Assembly (NCBI GenBank): GCA_030690515.1
Contig: JAUYGP010000672.1
Coordinates: 1 to 5,552, forward strand
DNA: 5,552 nt
Source: Giesbergeria sp.
Lineage (GTDB): Bacteria; Pseudomonadota; Gammaproteobacteria; Burkholderiales; Burkholderiaceae_C
Reading direction: 5' to 3'
Both the position numbers and the translations under genes were made by a program. The notes under the pieces are model-generated. The model did no database searches. It was not told the origin of the DNA and saw nothing but the letters and a program-made list of their open reading frames with translations. Each line of letters begins with the position of its first letter. Positions within the stretch are counted from its first letter, which is position 1. This document shows positions 1-5,502 of the stretch, one piece after another.

Positions 1-1
1 C

Positions 2-316
2 AATCGCGGCCGACCCCAAGGCATTTCTATCGTGCAGCCTGATACGGACCGCCCGTTGTTGGTGCTGATGGGAGGCAAAGACAACGAAACGCCGCCTACA
101 TCCTGTCTTGAGTTGCTGCCCAAACTGCAAGCTGCCGGCAAACCCGTTCAGTGGCATCTGTACCCCGACGCCACCCACAGCTGGGATTCAGCGGACAAGG
201 ATGGCTATTCGAAAATCGACTTCAAGGGCAATCGCGTGACCTATGCCTATGATCCGGTAGTCACTGAAGATTCACGCAAACGGATTTTTGATTTTTTGGC
301 AAACCCGCGGAAATGA
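2..316 (+). CDS. Dienelactone hydrolase family protein, C-terminal part (5' end outside the window)
   Basis: The frame is open to the left edge and gives 104 residues before a TGA at 314-316, so the N-terminal part, including the expected nucleophile elbow (Cys or Ser), is missing. What remains fits the end of an alpha/beta hydrolase of the dienelactone hydrolase (DLH) family. A strand ends in LLVLMGGKDNETPP, whose Asp would be the catalytic acid. A helix rich in Leu, Lys and Ala follows, then the strand WHLYPDATHSWD, whose His would complete the triad. The tail (AYDPVVTEDSRKRIFDFLA) matches the usual last helix of secreted or cytosolic DLH-like hydrolases. The substrate cannot be told; few members act on true dienelactone. 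The GTG at 32 is only an internal Val codon, not a likely start. G+C is roughly 54% by hand count, clearly below the cobalamin genes. The gene converges on the cobalamin operon and has no evident functional link to it. Confidence -1.
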   Translation, partial: NRGRPQGISIVQPDTDRPLLVLMGGKDNETPPTSCLELLPKLQAAGKPVQWHLYPDATHSWDSADKDGYSKIDFKGNRVTYAYDPVVTEDSRKRIFDFLANPRK

Positions 317-319
317 CGC

Positions 320-357
320 GGTCCGCCGGCCTGATTCTGTTTGACAGGCGCGGAACC
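320..357 (+). terminator. Imperfect hairpin just after the hydrolase stop codon
   Basis: Positions 320-333 and 345-357 are largely complementary around an 11-nt loop. The loop-proximal stem is GCCTG/CAGGC, and outer pairs form with two small bulges. It starts 3 nt after the TGA of the hydrolase gene. No T-run follows, so intrinsic termination is doubtful; it may only stabilise the 3' end of the mRNA. The call rests on position and base pairing only. Confidence -1.
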
Positions 358-368
358 CTAGCTCCGTC

Positions 369-413
369 GCAACCGCTGATGACGCAAGGGTCGTCGTAAA
401 ACTGCGGTTTGCG
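369..413. other. Two-part palindrome in the convergent intergenic gap
   Basis: The outer arm CGCAACCGC (369-377) pairs with GCGGTTTGCG (404-413) with one bulged T, giving nine base pairs. Inside it, ATGACG (379-384) pairs with CGTCGT (392-397) through six pairs including one G-T. The result is a long stem with a 7-nt apical loop. It lies midway between the 3' ends of two converging genes, where bidirectional terminators or extragenic palindromes are common. No second copy was seen in the window. Function is unknown. Confidence -1.
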
Positions 414-437
414 CCCTGCTCGCCGCCCCACAGCACA

Positions 438-455
438 GCGCCACCATCGTGGCGC
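438..455 (-). terminator. Perfect 7-bp GC hairpin downstream of cobQ
   Basis: GCGCCAC (438-444) and GTGGCGC (449-455) are exact inverted repeats around a CATC loop. On the minus strand the hairpin begins 15 nt after the cobQ TAA stop. There is no T-tract on that strand, so it is not a textbook intrinsic terminator. It may mark the end of the operon or protect the 3' end. Because the genes converge, it could serve either strand. Confidence -1.
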
Positions 456-470
456 GTATGCAGCTTCCAC

Positions 471-1994
471 TTACGCGATGAGGGCGTCCAGCACGCCCGG
501 GTCAAAGTACCGGGCCACGCCATCGGCCAACCCGTCAAACACGGCATCCAGCGTAGGCGCATCGGCACCAAACAGGGCTTTCAACACGGCAGGGTCTTCA
601 AACAGGCCATGCAGGTACACGCCCAGCACATTGCCCGCCGGGTTCTGCCAGGCGATGCCGGGAATGACCTCGCGCGCCACGTCGCCCTGGGCCGCCATGG
701 CCGGGTGCTGGGCGGTCTGGCCGTGGTGGATTTCGTAGCCGGACACAAACACGCCCGACAGGCTTTGCCACGTGCCTGGCAGTTCGGCAAAGCGCGCCGC
801 AGTGTGACGCACCGTCTTGGCGGGTTCGAACACGGTGACCAACGGCAGCAGGCCCAGGCCGGGGCCGTTGCCGTCGATACCTTCGGGGTCAATCAGCGCC
901 TCCCCCAGCATCTGCAGGCCGCCGCACACGCCCAGCACGGCGCCGCCCTGCCCCGCGTGCGCGGCAATCGCCCGGTCCAGCCCCTGCGCGCGCAGCCAGG
1001 CCAGGTCGGCCGCGGTGGCCTTGGAGCCGGGCAGCACGATCCAGTCGCGGGCCTGCAGGTGGGCCAGCTCGGCCGGGCTGCGCGCCCACAGCAGGCGCAC
1101 GCCGGGCACGTTTTTCAGCGGCTGGAACTCGTCGAGGTTGCTGATACGCGGGTAGGCCACCACGGCCACCGTGGTGTGCACCGTTCCTGCGGTGGTGCTG
1201 CGGTCGTCAAAGATGCCGTCTTCCTCGGGCAGGCCGTGGTGCCACTGCATGGGGATGGTGGCCACCGTCGGCACACCGGTCAGCGCTTGCAGTTGCTCGG
1301 GCGCGGGCGCCAGCAGGCTGGCGTCACCACGAAATTTGTTCAACACAAAGCCCTGGATCAGCGCGCGCTCGTTCTCGGGCAGCAGTGCCCAGGTGCCGTA
1401 GAGGTGGGCAAAGGCGCCGCCCCGGTCGATGTCGGTCACCAGCAGGCAGCGCGCCTCGGCATGGCGCGCCACGCGCATGTTGACGATGTCGCTGGCGTGC
1501 AGGTTGATTTCTGCGGGCGAACCAGCCCCTTCGATCACCACCACGTCGTTCTCGGCGCGGAGTTGATCGAGCGCGGCGGCAATCTGCGGCCACACCTTTT
1601 CGCTGCGGCCGCGCCACGGCAGCGCAGTGAACTCGGCATGCACCTGCCCCATCAGCACCACCTGGCTGTGCGTGTCGGCCTCGGGCTTGAGCAAGAGCGG
1701 GTTCATGCGCACTTCAGGCTCGGCGCGCGCGGCCAGGGCCTGGAAATACTGGGCACTGCCGATCTCGCCCCAGGCGCTCATGGCGCCTGCCCCCTCGCCT
1801 TCACCTTCGGGGCCTGCCACCACGCGCGCGTTGTTGCTCATGTTCTGCGCCTTGAACGGCGCCACCTTCAGGCCCTGGTTGCTGTAGTGGCGGCACAGCG
1901 CGGTGGTGAGCCAGCTTTTGCCAGCGCCGCTGGTGGTGCCCAGCACCATGATGCAGACGGCGGGGCGGCGCCCTTGGACAGGGTGGAGGGTCAT
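471..1994 (-). CDS. cobQ: Cobyric acid synthase (adenosylcobyrinate a,c-diamide amidotransferase)
   Basis: This 507-residue cytoplasmic enzyme would amidate the b, d, e and g carboxylates of adenosylcobyrinate a,c-diamide, using glutamine and ATP, to give cobyric acid. The N-terminal synthetase domain has a P-loop-like GTTSGAGKSW at 19-28, KAQNMSNNARVV at 48-59, KPEADTHSQVVLMG at 103-116, VVIEGAGSPAEINL at 152-165 and TDIDRGGAFAHLYG at 187-200. The C-terminal triad-type glutaminase domain has the nucleophile Cys357 in GVCGGLQMLG and His462 in GVYLHGLFED. Length is normal for CobQ/CbiP. The frame is open upstream, but the ATG at 1994 is chosen because family homology starts right after it and it overlaps the cobC stop (ATGA, 1991-1994), implying translational reinitiation; the Shine-Dalgarno is weak (GGAAAAC). 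Odd point: about 15 extra Gly/Glu-rich residues (61-75) interrupt a usually compact conserved stretch. It appears to be the last gene of the operon. Confidence -1.
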   Translation of the reverse strand: MTLHPVQGRRPAVCIMVLGTTSGAGKSWLTTALCRHYSNQGLKVAPFKAQNMSNNARVVAGPEGEGEGAGAMSAWGEIGSAQYFQALAARAEPEVRMNPLLLKPEADTHSQVVLMGQVHAEFTALPWRGRSEKVWPQIAAALDQLRAENDVVVIEGAGSPAEINLHASDIVNMRVARHAEARCLLVTDIDRGGAFAHLYGTWALLPENERALIQGFVLNKFRGDASLLAPAPEQLQALTGVPTVATIPMQWHHGLPEEDGIFDDRSTTAGTVHTTVAVVAYPRISNLDEFQPLKNVPGVRLLWARSPAELAHLQARDWIVLPGSKATAADLAWLRAQGLDRAIAAHAGQGGAVLGVCGGLQMLGEALIDPEGIDGNGPGLGLLPLVTVFEPAKTVRHTAARFAELPGTWQSLSGVFVSGYEIHHGQTAQHPAMAAQGDVAREVIPGIAWQNPAGNVLGVYLHGLFEDPAVLKALFGADAPTLDAVFDGLADGVARYFDPGVLDALIA

Positions 1995-3031
1995 TGCATG
2001 TTTTCCATTGAGGGATGGGCGCTGCAGGCCGCCCGCCAGGCCGCGGCAAGCGCATCCTGGGCGGGCGGCGGCAGCACGCCCAGACGCAGCACGCCGGGCA
2101 ATCCAAACGAGCTGCATTCGCGCAACTTGATGCCCGCCACGCGCAGAACGGCAAGACGCTCGGGCAGGCACTCCTGCGGTGGGCGGACGCAGAAAAAATT
2201 GGCCGTACTGCCTTTGCACTCGGCCCAATCGAGCGCGCTGCACAGGGTTTGCTGGCGCACTTTCCAGGCGTGCAGCAGGGGCAGACAATCTGCCAGCCAG
2301 CGCTGCACCGATGGCTGCAGCCAGGCGACGAGCATTGCCACGCCATGCGCGCCCACGGGCCACGAAGGCGCCAGCGCCGCCAAGCGACCGGCTGCATCGG
2401 CGTGCGGCGCAATGGCGTAGGCGGCGCGCTCGCCCGTCAGGCCCAGGGCCTTGTTCGGCGTCCAGAGCTGCCAGACACCGGGCGCCTGCGCCGGGGGCGG
2501 CGACCCGTCAAGCCGCAAGGGGGCATAGGCGCAGTCCAGCACGCGCAGCGGTTGCTGGGTGGGGGCAAGCTGCGAATCGGGCACCAGCAGCCAGTGCGCG
2601 CGCTGCGCATCGAGTGCCCCGAGTGGGCTGGACGGCTCGCAGGCCCATTGCAGGCCTGCCGTACCAGTGCCATCACGGTCGTGGTGCACCGCCAGGCCCC
2701 GCGCCCGTGCCGCGTACGCATAGTCGCCGTAGCTGTGCCGGGGCACGCTAACAGCCTGGGCACCCTGCAGCGCGGCCAGCGCCGTGAAGCGGTGGATGCA
2801 CTCACTGGCGCTCACTGCCAGCACGATGCGCTCGGGCGCCACGGCATGGAAAGCGCCCAATGAATCGCGCAGCGCCGTGTAGGCCGGGTCGGGGTAGCGC
2901 GTGGCATCGGCCTGCTGCACGGCGGCCAGCACCTCGGGGCACGGCCCGCAGGCGTTGGCGTTGGTGGAGAAGTCGTACAGCGGCACGCCCTGGGCATCCG
3001 GGCCACCGTGAATGATGAGCTTATGTGGCAT
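1991..3031 (-). CDS. cobC: Threonine-phosphate decarboxylase (PLP-dependent, CobC/CobD type)
   Basis: The 346-residue protein belongs to the fold-type I PLP aminotransferase superfamily. In this context it should decarboxylate L-threonine O-3-phosphate to (R)-1-aminopropan-2-ol O-2-phosphate, the linker that CbiB joins to cobyric acid. Support: HGG near the N-terminus (8-10), DFSTNANACGP at 20-30 (family: DFS.N.NP.GP), RYPDP at 45-49, DCAYAPL at 166-172 (aspartate that contacts the PLP nitrogen), the likely Schiff-base lysine K194 in TPNKALGLTGERAAY with phosphate-binding R202, and C-terminal arginines R304 and R316 in the RECSSFGLPGVLRLGV stretch. Odd point: the usual NPNNPTG loop reads EPSSPLG (132-138), so both asparagines are serines. 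The start is firm: ATG at 3031 shares one base with the cbiB stop (TGATG), with AGGA 10 nt upstream. The gene overlaps cobQ by 4 nt. In Salmonella nomenclature this enzyme is called CobD. Confidence -1.
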   Translation of the reverse strand: MPHKLIIHGGPDAQGVPLYDFSTNANACGPCPEVLAAVQQADATRYPDPAYTALRDSLGAFHAVAPERIVLAVSASECIHRFTALAALQGAQAVSVPRHSYGDYAYAARARGLAVHHDRDGTGTAGLQWACEPSSPLGALDAQRAHWLLVPDSQLAPTQQPLRVLDCAYAPLRLDGSPPPAQAPGVWQLWTPNKALGLTGERAAYAIAPHADAAGRLAALAPSWPVGAHGVAMLVAWLQPSVQRWLADCLPLLHAWKVRQQTLCSALDWAECKGSTANFFCVRPPQECLPERLAVLRVAGIKLRECSSFGLPGVLRLGVLPPPAQDALAAAWRAACSAHPSMENMQ

Positions 3032-4107
3032 CAGGCGACCATCCTAAAAACCACAAAAACAATAGCTGCTAGCGCAATAAGCACGAGCGTTAGAGCCACT
3101 TTTGATACCAATTTTTGCGCGCGCTCGGCATCCCTGTTGGTGGGCGCGCGGCCCGCAGCATTGAGCTGGTACACGCCCGGCTTGGACAGCCGCACACCCA
3201 GCGCCAGTGCCATCGCTGCCATGGGCCAGCCGCTGTTGGGTGACGGCGTCTTGCGCGCTTCGTTCATCAACATGCGCAGTGGCACGCCCCCGGCCACCAG
3301 CGCAAGCAGCAAGGCCGTGAACCGCGCGGGCAGCCACGAGAGCACATCGTCGGCCCGCGCCGCCCATTTGCCCGCCCATTGCCAGTAGCGGCCACCGCGC
3401 ATCCCTGGGTAGCCCCATAGGGCGTCGGCGGTGTTGGCAAAGCGGTACAGCGCAGCGCCGGGCAGGCCCGCCAGCGCAAACCAGAAAATAGGGGCGACCA
3501 CGGAGTCGTTCAGGTTCTCGGCCACCGATTCGATGGCGCTCTGGCGCACCTCGTCGGCACTCAACTGCGCCACATCGCGGCTCACCAGCCAGGCCAGGCG
3601 CGCACGGCCCGCCTGCAGCGATTCGCCCAAAGCCGCTTCCACCGCGCGCACTTCGCTTTGCAGCAGGGCCAGTGCCAACAAGGGTTTAAGTACCAGGCCC
3701 AACGCCGTGGCCGACAGAACTGCGGCCAGCGTTGTTTGCACCGAACGGGCGCCGACCATGCCAACGCCTGCGATGTCCAAGGCATGGGCGCTGGAATGCA
3801 CCGGGCAGCCCAGCCACCACAGCAGGCCTTGCACCGCTGAAAACGCTATCAAAACAAGAGCTGCAAGCGCGCACCAGGCAAGCGCTGCGATCCAAAAAAC
3901 CTTCAAATCTCGGCCCGTCTCGGTCGCTGGCGCAATGCGTGCGCCGCAGGCAGCAAGCGCGCTGCCCATCCACACCACCGGGTGCCAGCGCGCGCGCGGC
4001 TCGCCCCACAGGCGGTCCACCGCCAGCGCCACCAGCACCGCCCAGGCCAGGCAGGCCGCGCCATCCAGAGGCGAGACCGCGAGGGGATGGAGCCAGTGCC
4101 AGGGCAT
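3031..4107 (-). CDS. cbiB: Adenosylcobinamide-phosphate synthase, membrane protein
   Basis: CbiB (CobD in Pseudomonas nomenclature) is an inner-membrane enzyme that joins adenosylcobyric acid to aminopropanol phosphate. Hallmarks: DRLWGEPRARWHPVVWMG (31-48), SRDVAQLSADEVRQSAIESVAEN (176-198) followed by NDSVVAPIFW, LAGLPGAALYRFANTADALWGY (212-233), and GVRLSKPGVYQLN near 304-316. Hydrophobic segments lie near 17-31, 69-99, 124-149, 203-222, 262-279 and 336-355. The ATG at 4107 is 13 nt after the cobO stop, with GAGG 11 nt upstream; an ATG at 4167 would lie inside cobO and add a non-conserved polar leader, so it was rejected. At 358 residues it is longer than the roughly 320 usual for the family; some of the excess lies around 98-135. 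Two copies of a short dispersed repeat lie inside the gene, at codons about 72-86 and 337-351, both in membrane segments. The stop overlaps the cobC start by one base. Confidence -1.
   Translation of the reverse strand: MPWHWLHPLAVSPLDGAACLAWAVLVALAVDRLWGEPRARWHPVVWMGSALAACGARIAPATETGRDLKVFWIAALAWCALAALVLIAFSAVQGLLWWLGCPVHSSAHALDIAGVGMVGARSVQTTLAAVLSATALGLVLKPLLALALLQSEVRAVEAALGESLQAGRARLAWLVSRDVAQLSADEVRQSAIESVAENLNDSVVAPIFWFALAGLPGAALYRFANTADALWGYPGMRGGRYWQWAGKWAARADDVLSWLPARFTALLLALVAGGVPLRMLMNEARKTPSPNSGWPMAAMALALGVRLSKPGVYQLNAAGRAPTNRDAERAQKLVSKVALTLVLIALAAIVFVVFRMVA
3056..3097 (+). repeat. Dispersed gene-embedded palindromic repeat, copy 1
   Basis: The left arm AAAACAATAGCTGCTAGCGC (3056-3075) is followed by 9 nt and the right arm GAGCGTTAGAGCC (3085-3097). 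CTAGCGC (3069-3075) pairs with GCGTTAG (3087-3093) with one G-T, leaving an 11-nt loop. The AT-rich flanks (about 3047-3116, near 40% G+C) contrast with the GC-rich gene. The copy lies antisense within the 3' end of cbiB and on the coding strand yields the last hydrophobic segment. The left arm is 18/20 identical to copy 2 and 16/20 to copy 3. Confidence -1.
3851..3893 (+). repeat. Dispersed gene-embedded palindromic repeat, copy 2
   Basis: The left arm AAAACAAGAGCTGCAAGCGC (3851-3870) is followed by 9 nt and AAGCGCTGCGATCC (3880-3893). AGCGC (3866-3870) pairs with GCGCT (3882-3886) around an 11-nt loop, the same geometry as copy 1. A-rich sequence (AAAAAACCTTCAAA) follows on the right. Orientation and reading frame relative to cbiB match copy 1, so it also encodes a membrane-like peptide, ALAALVL. 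Confidence -1.
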
Positions 4108-4120
4108 GGATGCCGCTGCC

Positions 4121-4690
4121 TCAGTCCTCAATGCCGCGCTGGGCCGGGATGCCCGCCTTGAACGCATGCTTGACCAACTGCATCTCGGTCACGGTGTCGG
4201 CCAGTTCGATGATCTCGGGGGGGCAGCGGCGGCCGGTGAGCACCACGTGCACGTCCTTGGGGCGTGTGCGCAGCGTCTCCAGCACGGGTTCGAGCGGCAG
4301 CCAGCCGTAGATCAGCGGGTAGGTGATTTCGTCCAGCACGACCAGGAAGTGCTCGCCCGAAAGGATGGCAGCGCGCGCCTTTTCCCAGCCATCGCGGGCC
4401 AATTGAGCCGAGTGCTCCAGGTCCTTGCTCTTCCAGCTGAATCCGTCGCCCAGGCCTTCAATGGGAATACCGATCTGCTCGAACATGCGGTGCTCGCCAA
4501 AGCGCGCGCTCGGCACCTTCATGAACTGAAAGATGCGCACCGCCTTGCCGCGCCCATGCGCGCGCAACGCCAGGCCAAAGGCCGCCGTGCTTTTGCCCTT
4601 GCCGTCGCCGGTGTTGACGATGACCAGGCCCCGGCGTTCGCCCTCGGGTTTTTCGTAGCGTTTTTCGGTGGGGGCGGTTTCGATGTGCAT
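4121..4690 (-). CDS. cobO: Cob(I)yrinic acid a,c-diamide adenosyltransferase (CobA/CobO/BtuR family)
   Basis: The 189-residue cytoplasmic enzyme transfers the adenosyl group of ATP to Co(I) of corrinoids, in both de novo synthesis and salvage. It is typical of the family in full: a polar N-terminal arm (1-20), the modified P-loop NTGDGKGKSTAAFG at 26-39, FQFMKVP at 55-61, GFSWKSKD at 83-90, the Walker-B-like VVLDEITYPLIYGWL at 117-131, LTGRRCPPEIIELADTVTEM at 151-170 and the closing KHAFKAGIPAQRGIED. No essential motif is missing and the length is standard. The only plausible start is the ATG at 4690, 8 nt after the ATPase stop; no clear Shine-Dalgarno is visible there (TGAAAAAACCC precedes it), so translation may depend on ribosomes finishing the upstream gene. 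It sits between corrinoid import and CbiB, fitting adenosylation of imported or intermediate corrinoid. Confidence -1.
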   Translation of the reverse strand: MHIETAPTEKRYEKPEGERRGLVIVNTGDGKGKSTAAFGLALRAHGRGKAVRIFQFMKVPSARFGEHRMFEQIGIPIEGLGDGFSWKSKDLEHSAQLARDGWEKARAAILSGEHFLVVLDEITYPLIYGWLPLEPVLETLRTRPKDVHVVLTGRRCPPEIIELADTVTEMQLVKHAFKAGIPAQRGIED

Positions 4691-4698
4691 GGGTTTTT

Positions 4699-5502
4699 TC
4701 AGGCAGGTAGGGGTTCAGGGGCGTGCAGGCGCGGCAGGGCCAGCCATTGATGTTCCACCTGCCGGATGACAACCCGGTGATCGAACACCGCCTCCAGCGC
4801 GCGGTGGGTGGCCGGGTCGTGCGCGGCGCCGTGGTGCTGAAGGCGGCCACCCGCCAGCACGGCCACGTCGTCGGCCTGCAGCGCCATCGACAATTCGTGC
4901 AGCACGCTGACCACCGTGCAGCCCTGCGCCACCAGGCTGCGCACCAGCAGCAGCCAGTCGGCCTGGTGCGGCGGATCGAGGTTGGCCAGCGGCTCGTCCA
5001 TCAATATCAAGGGTGCGTTCACGGCCAGGGCGCGGGCCAGCAGCACACGCTGACGCTCGCCGCCCGAGAGCTGGCCCAGCGGGCGCTCGCGCCAGGCCCA
5101 GGCCTGCGTCTGGCGCAGCGCCGCTTCGGCGGCGGCGTGGTCAGCCAGACTGGGCGGCTGCAACCAGCCCTGGTGCGGCAGGCGGCCAAGCAAAGCCACA
5201 TCCAGCACCGTCAGGTCGTCGGCCGCCGCTTCGTTCTGGCCCAACCAGGCCATCTGGCGGGCGCGCTCGCGGGCCGGCCAGTCATGCAAGGCGCGGTCGT
5301 TCAGAGTGACCCGCCCGCTTTGCGCCGGCAGCAGCCCGGCCAGCACCTTGAGCAAGGTCGATTTGCCCGCGCCGTTGGGGCCGACGATGCTGGTCCAGCG
5401 GCCCGCCGCCACGGGGAGCGAAATACTGTGCAATATGGAGCGTTTTCCTATGCTGGCGCTTATCCCGTCTGCGCTGACAGCTATTTTTTCAGGAGTGCTC
5501 AA
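4699..5502 (-). CDS. btuD: ABC transporter ATP-binding protein, cobalamin/iron-siderophore type (BtuD/FecE-like)
   Basis: This 267-residue ATPase would power a FecCD/BtuC-type importer; cobalamin is inferred from the operon. Using the TTG start, it shows Walker A GPNGAGKST (41-49), Q-loop Gln89 in LGQNE, signature LSGGERQ (145-151), Walker B LILMDEP (165-171), D-loop ANLD (173-176) and H-loop His202 in VLHE. All catalytic motifs are intact. The start is set by AGGAGG at 5509-5514, 6 nt before TTG at 5502, and by the 4-nt TTGA overlap with the permease stop. A GTG at 5541 would add 13 residues that only shadow the permease frame. Odd point: codons 5-21 lie in copy 3 of the dispersed repeat, with ATA codons at residues 7, 14 and 18 and a further ATA at 23, rare in this gene set. 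The usual A-loop aromatic position appears to be Ile18. Siderophore or heme transport remains possible. Confidence -1.
   Translation of the reverse strand: MSTPEKIAVSADGISASIGKRSILHSISLPVAAGRWTSIVGPNGAGKSTLLKVLAGLLPAQSGRVTLNDRALHDWPARERARQMAWLGQNEAAADDLTVLDVALLGRLPHQGWLQPPSLADHAAAEAALRQTQAWAWRERPLGQLSGGERQRVLLARALAVNAPLILMDEPLANLDPPHQADWLLLVRSLVAQGCTVVSVLHELSMALQADDVAVLAGGRLQHHGAAHDPATHRALEAVFDHRVVIRQVEHQWLALPRLHAPEPLPA
5449..5490 (-). repeat. Dispersed gene-embedded palindromic repeat, copy 3
   Basis: Read on the minus strand, the left arm GAAAAAATAGCTGTCAGCGC (5490-5471) is followed by 9 nt and AAGCGCCAGCATA (5461-5449). GCGC (5474-5471) pairs with GCGC (5459-5456) around an 11-nt loop; the outer stem pairs have decayed. 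It matches copy 1 at 16/20 in the left arm. Unlike copies 1 and 2 it is co-oriented with its gene, and it encodes the N-terminal strand region of the ABC ATPase. Confidence -1.

Noticed and set aside
317..470. A small gene or RNA gene in the convergent gap
   Set aside because: No tRNA-like fold and no short frame with a ribosome-binding site was seen; only hairpins are visible.
1995..2363. N-terminal extension of cobQ upstream of the ATG at 1994
   Set aside because: The extra 123 codons overlap cobC in another frame and encode Arg/Ala-rich sequence without homology; the ATGA overlap gives a natural start.
609..2420. A 603-codon open frame on the plus strand opposite cobQ and cobC
   Set aside because: It is antisense to two clearly recognised genes. 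Its translation is low-complexity, rich in His, Gln, Arg, Ala and Gly, with no family motifs, as expected for the shadow frame of a high-GC gene.
2015..2863. A 282-codon plus-strand open frame opposite cobC
   Set aside because: Same reasoning: it lies antisense to a homologous, coupled gene and its residue use is Arg/Gln/His-rich.
4108..4167. N-terminal extension of cbiB to the ATG at 4167
   Set aside because: It would overlap the cobO 3' end and adds a polar leader (RSRRASRPSAA) not seen in CbiB proteins.
3431..4750. A 439-codon plus-strand open frame opposite cbiB and cobO
   Set aside because: It spans two real minus-strand genes and their junction, has no recognisable domain, and has the skewed composition of an antisense shadow.
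3056..5490. CRISPR array or transposon ends as the explanation for the repeats
   Set aside because: The copies are far apart and unevenly spaced, in two orientations, inside genes, with no spacers, transposase or terminal inverted repeats nearby.
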